A stretch of DNA of 64,000 nucleotides from positions 1 to 64,000 of the forward strand of contig JAHHHT010000038.1 of the NCBI GenBank assembly GCA_019359235.1, given 5' to 3'. The translations under genes and the position numbers were made by a program. The notes below the pieces were generated by a model. That model did no database searches and was not told the origin of the DNA. It saw only the letters and a program-made list of their open reading frames with translations. Below, piece by piece: positions 54,594-62,958 of the stretch (positions are counted from its first letter, which is position 1; each line of letters starts with the position of its first letter). This DNA comes from Oscillatoria princeps RMCB-10 (GTDB lineage Bacteria > Cyanobacteriota > Cyanobacteriia > Cyanobacteriales > Oscillatoriaceae).

Positions 54594-55736
54594 ATGATGC
54601 CGGTTGGTCGTGGCAAATTTATACTGGTGGCTGTGATAGCTGTTTTGCTGGTCGCGGTTCCTTTTTGGCGCGGCTCAGCGGTAGCCGACCGGCTGCTGGA
54701 GCAGCAGGTTCAGCTACTGGCTAAGGGGGTTAACTTCAGCCACTGGCTGGCTCAGGCGTCACTGCTCCCGGAAGAAATAAACAGCTCGATTGTGGAAGAT
54801 GATTTTGCTCTCGTCCGCTCTATCGGGATGACTCATGTGCGCGTGCCGGTCGATCCGGATCTGTTGCAGGAAAAGACAGAACCCTACAGGATTCGCTCTG
54901 AAAATTTTCAGTATTTGGACAGGGCGCTGGACTGGGCTGACCGGCACGATTTGGCGATTATTATTGACCTCCACCCGGCACCGTCGCAAAACGACGTTAT
55001 AGAACCGGCAACTGTGAGCCGGCTGGAGAAACTCTGGGGGGAGATCGCCAAGCGCTACCGCCAGCGTTCGGGAAGGATTTTCTATGAATTGCTCAATGAA
55101 CCGCAGCTCAAAGATGCTGGGGCTTGGCGAGGGATCTGCAATACTTTGATCCGCCGCATTCGGGCAGTTGACCGGCGTCACACGATTATTGTTGGGGCGC
55201 ACGGGTGGAGCAATCCAGAAAGTTTTGCGGATATGTTGCCGGTGGGGGATGGCAATGTTATTTACACTTTCCATTTCTACAATCACAAAACTTTCACTCA
55301 CCAAGGAGCGGACTGGATTTCGGGATTGGCAAATGTCAGGGATATCCCTTACCCCTACGACGCTGCGCGGTTCCGGTTAGCCAGACAGTTGATTGCCGGT
55401 GCGCCGGCGCAAAAGTGGCTTGACTGGTACGAGTATGAAAAGTACAATCGCCAAAAGATCGCCCGGGACTTGGAGCCGGTGTTGAAGTTCCGCCAGCAGT
55501 ACCGGGTGCCGGTGTACTGCGGCGAGTTTGGCGTCTACAAGAAGGTTGCGCCGGCTGCAGATCGCCTCAACTGGCACAGGGATTTGGCCAATTTGCTTTC
55601 TCGCTCCCAAATTGGCTATGCGCTCTGGGAGTACTGGGGTGGATTTGATATTTTTGACGAAAAGCTGGCGACGGAATTAAAGCCACGCAATCGGGATGCC
55701 CTTGACTGGTCTGTCCTTCGGGCCATTGGTCTTTAG
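54594..55736 (+). CDS. GH5-family glycoside hydrolase (endoglucanase-like)
   Basis: From ATG 54594 (a second ATG directly follows) the 380-residue protein has an N-terminal signal-anchor (FILVAVIAVLLVAVPFW) and a TIM barrel with the GH5 residues: KGVNFSHWL, LAIIIDLHPAPSQND, acid/base in YELLNEPQ (Glu169), TFHFYNHKTFTHQG and nucleophile in VYCGEFGVY (Glu311). It would act in the periplasm on a beta-linked glucan-type chain. Glycanases inside polysaccharide loci often trim or release the polymer they are made with. The upstream in-frame extension is tandem-repeat DNA and is left out. Confidence 0.9.
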   Translation: MMPVGRGKFILVAVIAVLLVAVPFWRGSAVADRLLEQQVQLLAKGVNFSHWLAQASLLPEEINSSIVEDDFALVRSIGMTHVRVPVDPDLLQEKTEPYRIRSENFQYLDRALDWADRHDLAIIIDLHPAPSQNDVIEPATVSRLEKLWGEIAKRYRQRSGRIFYELLNEPQLKDAGAWRGICNTLIRRIRAVDRRHTIIVGAHGWSNPESFADMLPVGDGNVIYTFHFYNHKTFTHQGADWISGLANVRDIPYPYDAARFRLARQLIAGAPAQKWLDWYEYEKYNRQKIARDLEPVLKFRQQYRVPVYCGEFGVYKKVAPAADRLNWHRDLANLLSRSQIGYALWEYWGGFDIFDEKLATELKPRNRDALDWSVLRAIGL

Positions 55737-55839
55737 TCCGGGAGAGCTATGTGGGGTGCCGGTGGCAGGAAAGTGCCAGAAAAAGATTTTTTCTGGCACA
55801 AGGGGTACAGCCAGGTGCCGGTCTAGAATAGTTAAAATA

Positions 55840-55980
55840 ACCCAAGTTGCCACCTACAAGTCTAAGCATTTAGATCCCCCCAAACCCCCCTTAAAAAGGG
55901 GGGCTTTGAGATGTCCCCCCCCTTTTTAAGGGGGGGCTAGGGGGGGATCTCACCTGACTCACTTGTAAGTAGAAACTTGA
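55840..55980. mobile_element. MITE-like element, family A copy 3, flanked by 9-bp direct repeats
   Basis: The inverted ends CCAAGTTGCCACCTACAAGT and TCAAGTTTCTACTTACAAGT (complement) match at 16 of 20 positions. GTTAAAATA stands immediately outside on both sides (55831-55839 and 55981-55989), as a target-site duplication. The interior is an inverted C-run/G-run. Confidence 0.8.
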
Positions 55981-56303
55981 GTTAAAATACCTATCCTCTA
56001 TCGAAGACCGCCGGCCTCCAGGGGCTGCGCGGTGGCCAAACCTGAGGCGGCGAATCTAACAGTAAATCTACTGAGGCTCGGATAACTTTTCTTAACAGTT
56101 CAGGGTTGCCAAACCGCAAATTCTCTCGCTCCCCTATGGCTCAGCTGGGGAAAAAACTTGATTAAAAATTATGTCCGGGGCTGACTGGCAAGTCTGGGGG
56201 AGAAGCTCCGAGGCGACGAGCGCGTCTGTTCAAAAAAAGAGACATCTTTAGCCGGTGGAATGCGGACAGGTTAAAAACAAAAATTAAGAAATATTAAGTT
56301 TTG

Positions 56304-56336
56304 AGTCAAGCGGAAGTTATAAGGGTATACTTGACT
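56304..56336 (+). promoter_or_regulatory. Inverted repeat AGTCAAG/CTTGACT
   Basis: AGTCAAG at 56304-56310 and CTTGACT at 56330-56336 enclose an AT-rich spacer containing TATAAGGGTATACT. It could be a regulator-binding site in the promoter of the fused transferase gene about 180 bp downstream. Confidence 0.4.
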
Positions 56337-56512
56337 GAAAACATAGTTGAGGGAGGTGGGGACAAGTTGTCAGCGTTAAGGCAGCCAGCAGAGAGCCGGC
56401 TTGGGAATAAATAAAAAAACAGGGACTTGCAGTATTTCGGTCACGCAAGTGGGATTAATAACTGGGAAAACTGAGTTTTCAGTGCCGACGAGTAAAATGG
56501 GGGTGTGCGAGA

Positions 56513-58513
56513 ATGATTTTAGTGACAGTGGGAACCGAGCAATATCAATTTAATGCCTTAATGGATTGGGTAGAAGTCTTAATTCGCTACGGGATAATTG
56601 ACAGAAATGAAGAAGTGGTTGTGCAGTATGGCTCATCCACAAAAATTCCGGATGGGGCAAAAGTATACCAGTGTTTACCGGAATCTGTCTTCCAAGCTGT
56701 AGTTGAAGAGGCGCGAGTTATTGTCGCCCACTGCGGGGAAGGGACAGCAATGCTGCTGGAATCCTTGGGGAAACCTTTTATATTAGTGCCGCGCACCCGG
56801 CGTTTTGGCGAGCACGTTGACGACCATCAAATCGAGATGGCGGAAGCCCTTGAAAAGCAAGGCGTTCCGGTGGCTTGGTCAGTTGGGGATTTGGCAAGAT
56901 TTATGGCCACACCGGTGCCTTGCCGGCTGATTCAGAATCAGAATGAAAGCAAAATTTGTCAAGCGCTGAGCCAGCGCTATGGCAGCCAGGAATACAAAAA
57001 ACTGATGCTGGTTTGCTCTTCAGGGGGCCACTATAAAGCGATGCGGCAGCTGAAAGGGTTTTGGAGTCAATTTGAAGAGGTTTGCTGGGTTACTTTTAAG
57101 ACAGCCACTACAGCATCAGAACTCCAAGCGGAAAAGGGGCGCGTGTACTGGGCTTACAGTCCGACCAATCGCAATATCCCTAACTTAATCCGGAATCTCA
57201 TGTTGGCCTTCAAAGTCATACTGAGCCGAGAAAAACCGGATTTAATCCTTTCTACGGGTGCCGGTGTTGCAGTTCCTTTCTTGCTGATCGCCAAATTCTT
57301 CTGTGGCAGCCAGGTGATCTTTGTAGAATCCAAAACTCGGTTAAAGCAGCTGAGTCTTTCGGCTCGGATATTAGAAGGTTTATCGGGCATCGATAAACTC
57401 ATCGTGCAAGGGAAACAAATAGCCAGTCTCTATCCTAACGCTCAATATATTGGGGAGGAGCCGGTCGCAGCATCAAGGGAGGCTGCTGGTTTAGAATGCA
57501 AGTTGCAAACTCTGGTGAGTTTCAACGAGACTTTGCTCCTGAGCACGCCTCCAGCTTTTACCCAGCGGGCATTTCGGGAATTCAAAAAACATTTCCTGCA
57601 CGGATTCCCAAAAGAGGTGCGAAAAATTGTCCTGGATATGAGTCAAACTAAGTTCATCGATAGCATGGCCTTAGAAACTTTGGTGGATATTCACAACATA
57701 GCTCGAACTCTAGGCCGGCAGCTCGCGCTTTGGAGTGTGGGGCCAGAAGTCAGGCTGACTTTATCGAAAGCTGGGTTGGATGGTGTGTTAACTATCGAAA
57801 CAGCAACGGAAACAGTTCGCGCCCCCAGCCTAACGCTGCCTTCCACACGGCAATTGCCTTCTGCTGTCCCCCATCCCATAGGGCGTGTCACTGATATTTT
57901 AGGGGCAAGTATTGGTCTGGCGATTGCAGCGATTGTGTTTATTCCCATCAGTATCGCTATTAAGCTAGAGAGTCCGGGGCCAATTTTATTGAGTCAGGTT
58001 CGCTGCGGTTTGATGGGGAAGCGCTTCCGCCTGTGGAAATTTCGCTCGACGGCAGCCGGTGCGGAAAAGCTGGCAAATCCAGTGTCTTCGCGGGCGATTG
58101 ATAACTTGGTTGAGAATGTCCGCGATGCGAAGGTGACTCGGGTTGGGCGTTTTTTGCGGAAGACGGGATTGGAGCAATTGCCCGAGTTTTGGAACGTCTT
58201 GGTGGGAGAGATGAGTTTGGTGGGGAGACGCGCCCTAACGGAAGAGGATCTCAATAAATATGGCCTGCAAGATGGCAGCAGTCTGAATGTCAAACCGGGC
58301 ATGACCGGGGAATGGCTTGAGCGCGAAGGTTTTCCGGGAAGGAGGGGCAAATATGGGATGCATAGAATGGCAAAAATTTGGCTGAAGCTGAACAGAAATT
58401 GGGGGGGAAGAAGGAATCGCAAAAAAGCTACCATGTCCCAGCCACCGGCAGGCACCGACAAGGTAATATATTTGCAGTCTGAGGAAAACGTCAAAACTGA
58501 CCAGTCGCAGTAA
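56513..58513 (+). CDS. Four-domain fusion: Alg13-like, Alg14-like, STAS, sugar-phosphate transferase
   Basis: Residues 1 to about 150 (MILVTVGTEQYQFNALMDWV, VIVAHCGEGTAMLLESLGKP) are Alg13/PssE-like. About 162-325 (LMLVCSSGGHYKAMRQLKGF, ILSTGAGVAVPFLLIAKFF) are Alg14/PssD-like, so both halves of a GT28-type enzyme are joined. About 335-435 form a STAS domain (KIVLDMSQTKFIDSMALETL). From about 457 comes a membrane helix and a polyprenol-phosphate hexose-1-phosphate transferase (ESPGPILLSQVRCGLMGKRF, GEMSLVGRRAL). In the last domain the usual Asp-Glu catalytic pair reads Glu554-Gln555 and KFRSM is KFRST, so activity may be changed. It would both start and extend the repeat unit; STAS suggests regulation. 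Confidence 0.85.
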   Translation: MILVTVGTEQYQFNALMDWVEVLIRYGIIDRNEEVVVQYGSSTKIPDGAKVYQCLPESVFQAVVEEARVIVAHCGEGTAMLLESLGKPFILVPRTRRFGEHVDDHQIEMAEALEKQGVPVAWSVGDLARFMATPVPCRLIQNQNESKICQALSQRYGSQEYKKLMLVCSSGGHYKAMRQLKGFWSQFEEVCWVTFKTATTASELQAEKGRVYWAYSPTNRNIPNLIRNLMLAFKVILSREKPDLILSTGAGVAVPFLLIAKFFCGSQVIFVESKTRLKQLSLSARILEGLSGIDKLIVQGKQIASLYPNAQYIGEEPVAASREAAGLECKLQTLVSFNETLLLSTPPAFTQRAFREFKKHFLHGFPKEVRKIVLDMSQTKFIDSMALETLVDIHNIARTLGRQLALWSVGPEVRLTLSKAGLDGVLTIETATETVRAPSLTLPSTRQLPSAVPHPIGRVTDILGASIGLAIAAIVFIPISIAIKLESPGPILLSQVRCGLMGKRFRLWKFRSTAAGAEKLANPVSSRAIDNLVENVRDAKVTRVGRFLRKTGLEQLPEFWNVLVGEMSLVGRRALTEEDLNKYGLQDGSSLNVKPGMTGEWLEREGFPGRRGKYGMHRMAKIWLKLNRNWGGRRNRKKATMSQPPAGTDKVIYLQSEENVKTDQSQ

Positions 58514-58544
58514 GCGGGTTAATTGACGGCAGAGCGGCTAGTCA

Positions 58545-58668
58545 TTGGGGCGGTTGGGCTAAAGCCCAACTACAAACTGCAAACTTTGGGCTAAAGCCCA
58601 ACTACAAACTTTTGGGCTAAAGCCCAACTACAAACTGCAAACTTTGGGCTAAAGCCCAACTACAAACG
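58545..58668. repeat. GGGCTAAAGCCCAACTACAAAC repeats
   Basis: Four units of the palindrome-containing GGGCTAAAGCCCAACTACAA, separated by CTGCAAACTTT or shorter, lie directly before the LD-carboxypeptidase gene. The inverse form recurs three times at 62684-62756, and a related GGGGCTAAAGCCCTGCTGCA occurs near 26734-26780. Confidence 0.85.
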
Positions 58669-58676
58669 GGTTTAGC

Positions 58677-59699
58677 ATGAGAGCCAATCGCCGATCATTT
58701 CTGAGAACGTTTGGGCTGTCTGTGCTAGCTACCCAGGTGCCGGCATTCGCCCGAGACAGCCAATCCCCAACCCCGATTTTGAAGCCACCGCGCTTAAGAG
58801 TGGGGGATACGGTGGGGTTGGTTAACCCGGCAAGTTTCCTTGACCCGGAAGATGTCGATATTGCCAGAAAAGAACTAGCACAATTGGGGTTAAATGTCAA
58901 GCTAGCAGCGCATGTGCGGGACAGGTACGGCTATCTGGGAGGGCGGGATACTGACCGCGCTGCCGATATCAACAGTATGTTCGCGGATTCATCGGTGCGA
59001 GCGCTGATCGCGATGCGCGGGGGCTGGGGCAGCAGCCGGATTTTGCAGAAGCTCGATTACGACCTGATACGCCGGCAGCCCAAAATTATTATGGGCTACA
59101 GCGACATTACCGCTCTGGTGCTGGCCATTTATGCCAGGAGTGGGGTTGTCACTTTTCACGGGCCGGTGGGGACATCCGATTGGAACCGGTTTACGCTGGA
59201 CTGGGTGAAGCGGATTCTGTTCAGCGGGGAAGCGGTGACTCTGCGAAATCCCTGGTATGACTTGAACTACCGGGTGGAAACCCTGACTGCCGGCTTGGCG
59301 AGGGGCAGACTGGTGGGGGGAAATTTGTCGGTGCTGTCGGGAATGGTGGGCTCGCCTTATCTCCCGGAATGGCAGGGGACGATTTTGTTTGTGGAGGAGA
59401 TTGGGGAGGAGGTGTACCGGATAGACAGGATGCTGACTCAGCTGAAACTGGCGGGGATTTTGGACCGGATTTCTGGCTTTATCTTTGGCCAGTGTAAGGA
59501 TTGCGATCCTGAGGAGCCTGACAAGTCGCTGAGTTTCCGGCAAATGCTGTCGGAACACATCAAACCTTTGCGCATCCCCGCTTGGTACGGTTCGATGATT
59601 GGCCACATGCGGGATAAATTCACGGTGCCGGTGGGTGCGGAGGTGGAAATTGACGCCCTCCGGGGTACGGTTAAACTGCTAGAGCCGGCTGTGAGGTGA
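58677..59699 (+). CDS. LD-carboxypeptidase (peptidase family S66)
   Basis: The 340-residue protein has a twin-arginine-like signal (NRRSFLRTFGLSVLATQVPA) and the S66 core: GDTVGLVNPASFL, AMRGGWGSSRILQKLDYDLI, IIMGYSDITALVLAIY with the nucleophile Ser, a Glu-containing VEEIGEEVYRIDRMLTQL and GHMRDKFTVPVG with the catalytic His. These enzymes remove the terminal D-Ala from tetrapeptides of peptidoglycan. The signal points to export, unlike cytoplasmic E. coli LdcA. It follows the polysaccharide locus on the same strand, but the intervening repeats make co-transcription uncertain. Confidence 0.93.
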   Translation: MRANRRSFLRTFGLSVLATQVPAFARDSQSPTPILKPPRLRVGDTVGLVNPASFLDPEDVDIARKELAQLGLNVKLAAHVRDRYGYLGGRDTDRAADINSMFADSSVRALIAMRGGWGSSRILQKLDYDLIRRQPKIIMGYSDITALVLAIYARSGVVTFHGPVGTSDWNRFTLDWVKRILFSGEAVTLRNPWYDLNYRVETLTAGLARGRLVGGNLSVLSGMVGSPYLPEWQGTILFVEEIGEEVYRIDRMLTQLKLAGILDRISGFIFGQCKDCDPEEPDKSLSFRQMLSEHIKPLRIPAWYGSMIGHMRDKFTVPVGAEVEIDALRGTVKLLEPAVR

Positions 59700-59890
59700 C
59701 AGGCGACCGCTAGGAAGACGCAAATAAACGGAACATCAAGAAACCCGGTTTCTTTAAGTTTCCTGGTTTCGGGTCAGCGCTGAGGGTTACGTTGTGCTTA
59801 ACTGTGCGGGCTCACTTCTAACATACGGTTAATTACTTAATATTAAGTCCTCTCGCTCGCAGACAGGCAGCCCCAGAACGAGAATAAAAA

Positions 59891-59939
59891 CCTGACACCT
59901 GACACCTGACACCTGATACCTGATACCTGATACCTGACA
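59891..59939. repeat. Heptanucleotide tandem array CCTGA(C/T)A
   Basis: Seven units: three of CCTGACA, three of CCTGATA, one of CCTGACA. It lies 30 bp upstream of the cupin gene start. Confidence 0.95.
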
Positions 59940-59970
59940 ATAGAGATGGCACTGACTGGAGGGAGAAGCC

Positions 59971-60399
59971 ATGACCGAAAGCGAGAACCCCACTCAAGAA
60001 GATCGCGGAAATGTGCGGGAGCGATTCTGGGGAAAAGTGAGGGTTTTAGAAGAAGGATCGCGCTACCGGATTAATCATATTGAGATCAAGCCCGGTCACA
60101 CCATGAGCACGCAAATACACTATCACCGCAGCGAGCACTGGGTCGTCGTGTCTGGCACGGCCAAAGTGACCTGCGGCGAGGAGGAGTTATTGGTTCCCCA
60201 GAACTCTTCAACTTACGTTCCTCAATGCACGCCGCACCGAGTGGAAAATCCAGGAGTGATTCCGCTGGTGCTGATTGAAATTCAGAATGGCGAGTACCTG
60301 GGAGAGGATGACATCATCCGGCTTCCAGAAGAGGATGACAGTCCTGCTGACTTAGGGGTTGACGAGGACTCAGCCAATCAGCCGGCGCAGATGGGGTAG
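59971..60399 (+). CDS. Mannose-6-phosphate-isomerase-type cupin
   Basis: The 142-residue protein is a single cupin domain of the type found at the C-termini of bifunctional mannose-1-phosphate guanylyltransferase/mannose-6-phosphate isomerases: STQIHYHRSEHWVVVSGTAK with the His-x-His and later Glu ligands, and YVPQCTPHRVENPGVIPL. Alone it could isomerise mannose-6-phosphate for GDP-mannose supply or act as a small-molecule binder. The acidic tail (about residues 118-142) is not part of the fold. GGAGG lies 11 bases before the ATG. Its position after the polysaccharide genes fits sugar supply. Confidence 0.85.
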   Translation: MTESENPTQEDRGNVRERFWGKVRVLEEGSRYRINHIEIKPGHTMSTQIHYHRSEHWVVVSGTAKVTCGEEELLVPQNSSTYVPQCTPHRVENPGVIPLVLIEIQNGEYLGEDDIIRLPEEDDSPADLGVDEDSANQPAQMG

Positions 60400-60446
60400 C
60401 TCGGCAGAAAAACAGTGGGGTGCTAGCAGCACCCTACTGCCAGAAA

Positions 60447-61256
60447 TCAGTTGCTGTTGACCAAACTCAGCGAGGGAGTCTTACCCTCGCTCTCCGGGAG
60501 GAAAGCGCCTTCGAGCAAGGCATTGCGGAGGTCAGCATTGGCCAGATTGGCACCGGCGAGGTTGGCACCGGCCAGGTTAGAACCGTTCAGATTGGCACCG
60601 GCGAGGTTGGCACCGGCCAGGTTAGAACCGTTCAGATTGGCACCGGCGAGGTTGGCGGCGCTCAAGTCGGAACCGCTGAAGTTCGCGCCGGCGAGGTTGG
60701 CGCGACTCAAATCCGCATCCCGCAGGTTAGCGCCAGCGACATCAATGGGATAAGGGCTGCCACCGATGATGGCCACACTGCTGCTGTTGGCGAAAGACTG
60801 GCGGACGTTATAGAGGTTGGCACCGGTCAGATCGGCACTTTCCAGGTTGGCTCCGATAAGGTTGGCCTCACTGAGGTTGGCATTTTTCAGGCTGGCGATC
60901 ACCAAGCCGGCCATACTGAGGTTGGCACCGCTCAAGTCCGCATCATCGAGCACAGCACCGTGCAGTTTGGCACCAATCAGCGTAGTGTCCTGCAGCGACG
61001 CCCCAATCATGTCGGCTTTATTCAGGTTGGCCTCATTCAAGTTGGCTCCCTGGAGGTCTGTTCCCCTGAGGTTGGCTCCCTTCAAGTTGGCACCACTCAA
61101 GTTAAACCCTTCCAGCCTTGCTCCGCTGAGGTCGCACCCCTGACATTGCATCGTTTCGAGCAGCTGTTTCAGGTGTGCCGGATTTTCCGCTTTAGCTTCG
61201 GTCGCTACGCCGAAGGCCATCAGTATTGCTGCGAGCGCCAACATCTCAGGTTTCAT
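60447..61256 (-). CDS. Secreted pentapeptide-repeat protein
   Basis: The ATG at 61256 (MKPEMLALAAILMAFGVATE) gives 269 residues with a signal peptide ending near AKA-EN. A short N-terminal segment with a Cys pair (LLETMQCQGCDLSGARL) precedes about 40 A(N/D)LxG pentapeptides; a break near SFANSSSVAIIGGSP separates two blocks. In the second block a 45-bp unit is tandemly repeated exactly (60549-60593, 60594-60638, plus part of a third), showing recent expansion. It would form an extended periplasmic beta-helix. Function unknown. Confidence 0.88.
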   Translation of the reverse strand: MKPEMLALAAILMAFGVATEAKAENPAHLKQLLETMQCQGCDLSGARLEGFNLSGANLKGANLRGTDLQGANLNEANLNKADMIGASLQDTTLIGAKLHGAVLDDADLSGANLSMAGLVIASLKNANLSEANLIGANLESADLTGANLYNVRQSFANSSSVAIIGGSPYPIDVAGANLRDADLSRANLAGANFSGSDLSAANLAGANLNGSNLAGANLAGANLNGSNLAGANLAGANLANADLRNALLEGAFLPESEGKTPSLSLVNSN

Positions 61257-61768
61257 CTTCCACCACTCCACACAACTCACTCTTACTAATATGAGTTATT
61301 TTTCGCTGGCGCTTGGTGACTTTAACCGTTGGGGGAATGTGATAAAAGTCCTGCCGGTTTGTGATTTAAAACACTCAGAAGATGCGTTGCGCTGCTAGCC
61401 GGCAGGCTGCTAATTGTTCCGTCTGGCTGAAATTTACGCTCAACTCGGCATTGCCCCTATATATGGGGTGGGAGGAGAAAGGATGCCTCTATATGCAGGC
61501 AGTCGGGGAGGGGAGCCGGTGGTAGGTGGGGGCTAACTGCATATTAGCACGCGCAAGTCAAGCCACATGTAAAAAAACTTAACGAAAGCTGAGAAGCGGG
61601 CGCTCAGGTAATAATTTATTTTTTCTATAAAACAAGAAGCGAAAGATAAGTTTTCACTCTTGTTTGAGAGGAGGGGTGGGGGGGATGGGGAGGAAAGCAG
61701 CGTCAGGACAAGCCTTTGGCTGAATGCGCAACAAGCATACTGGAAGAAAGCAGTGGGGAACCAAAACG
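61257..61768. other. Divergent intergenic region
   Basis: Upstream of the pentapeptide gene (minus) and the GUN4 gene (plus). AT-rich parts at 61550-61660 may hold promoters. No gene or main-family repeat is seen. Confidence 0.35.
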
Positions 61769-62542
61769 ATGCCTAAAAAGTCGAAGTCTGATTCGGGCGA
61801 TAAGCCACGCAAAGCCAAATCGAAAGAAAAGGGCGAGCGCACCCGCGAGGCTCTGTCACGGTTGGAAGTGAGGCTTTTTGAATTGCAGGGGCTGTTGCAG
61901 CAGGCGGCGCAGGAGAGAGGGCAGCTGTACGAGCAGTTGCAGCAGGCGGCGCAGGAGAGAGCTAGCCTCCAGTCTCAGCTGGAGTGGGTGCTGTACCGGC
62001 TCGAACAGTTCAACCCAGAGCAAATGCAGCACTCCCTGTGGCGACTGGAAGAGTGGCTCAGTGGGGGGCAAAGTCAGAGCTATCTGAGTTCTGAGGTGGG
62101 GGTGGACTACAGCCACTTGCAGAACCTGCTGGCAAAAGGGAAATGGCGAAAAGCGGATGAAGAGACTTGGGGGGCAATGCTGAGAGTGGCCGGTCGGGAA
62201 GAGGAAGGCTGGCTGACGGTAGAAGACATGAAAAACTTTCCCAGTACGGACTTGCGCACCATCGACACGCTCTGGGAACAGCACAGCAACGCTCGGTTTG
62301 GGTTGAGCGTGCAGCTGCGGATCATGGAGAGTGCCGGTCGCGACTACACGAACTTTTGCGATACCGTCGGGTGGCGCGTCACCGGCAACTGGAAGTATTA
62401 CGACGATCTGACGTTCACCCTTGAGGCTCCTGAGGGGCATTTGCCGGTGATTGGGTGGCGGCGGCGCGCCTGTTATGGAGTGGGTAAAAGTACGGCGAGC
62501 GAGAGCTTTAATCTGCTGGTGGCAAAACTTGTCACACAGTAG
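61769..62542 (+). CDS. GUN4-domain protein with N-terminal coiled coil
   Basis: From ATG 61769 the 257-residue protein has a Lys/Ser-rich start, a coiled coil with two copies of LQQAAQER (about residues 37-75), and a C-terminal GUN4 domain: DYSHLQNLLAKGKWRKADEE, GWLTVEDMKNFPSTDLRTID, LWEQHSNARFGLSVQLRIME and VGWRVTG. GUN4 proper binds porphyrins and activates Mg-chelatase; the many cyanobacterial GUN4-domain paralogues with extra domains are of unknown function. The coiled coil suggests oligomerisation. Confidence 0.9.
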   Translation: MPKKSKSDSGDKPRKAKSKEKGERTREALSRLEVRLFELQGLLQQAAQERGQLYEQLQQAAQERASLQSQLEWVLYRLEQFNPEQMQHSLWRLEEWLSGGQSQSYLSSEVGVDYSHLQNLLAKGKWRKADEETWGAMLRVAGREEEGWLTVEDMKNFPSTDLRTIDTLWEQHSNARFGLSVQLRIMESAGRDYTNFCDTVGWRVTGNWKYYDDLTFTLEAPEGHLPVIGWRRRACYGVGKSTASESFNLLVAKLVTQ

Positions 62543-62958
62543 GGTGGGTTGATAACGCTAAGCTCCAGGCGATTGAAATTTTAGGCTTCGATCCCCCCCT
62601 AACCCCCCCTTAAAAAGGGGGGGGACAGTTTGTCGGGTGCGTTCCCCCTAGGGAACGCTACTCTTCCTGGGAACGAGACAATGTTTGTAGTTGGGCTTTA
62701 GCCCAATGTTTGTAGTTGGGCTTTAGCCCAATGTTTGTAGTTGGGCTTTAGCCCAATTCCCTCCTTCCCAGGCTCTGCCTGGGAACGAGAAACTAGAGGC
62801 TCTGCCTCAGAATGATAAAAGTGGCGAGGTTTCAGTTAATAACGCCCCTGAAATTTTAGGATTCGATCCCTCCCTAACCCCCCTAAAAAAGGGGGGGACA
62901 GGAATTGTCCCCCTTTTCTTAGTTGCCAGTAGGGTGCGTTCCCCCTAGGGAACGCACC
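62543..62958. other. Intergenic region between converging genes, repeat-rich
   Basis: Two CCCCCCTAA...TTAAAAAGGGGGG inverted pairs (62592-62625, 62868-62899), three TTGTAGTTGGGCTTTAGCCC units (62684-62756) and a GGGTGCGTTCCCCCTAGGGAACGC segment present twice (62636-62660 and 62932-62961). No gene is seen. Confidence 0.6.

Larger units (their letters stand above)
55737..56512. other. Long intergenic region inside the polysaccharide locus
   Basis: It holds a MITE-like element and, near 56304-56336, an inverted repeat with promoter-like sequence, each listed separately. No gene is seen. It separates the first part of the locus from the fused transferase gene. Confidence 0.5.

Noticed and set aside
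60451-61289. Plus-strand frames opposite the pentapeptide gene
   Set aside because: Antisense of a regular repeat gives long open frames; the minus-strand product has a signal peptide and recognised repeats.
58545-62756. The repeated GGGCTAAAGCCC units and heptamers as a CRISPR array
   Set aside because: Spacers are absent or only a few bases long and are not unique; there are no cas genes.
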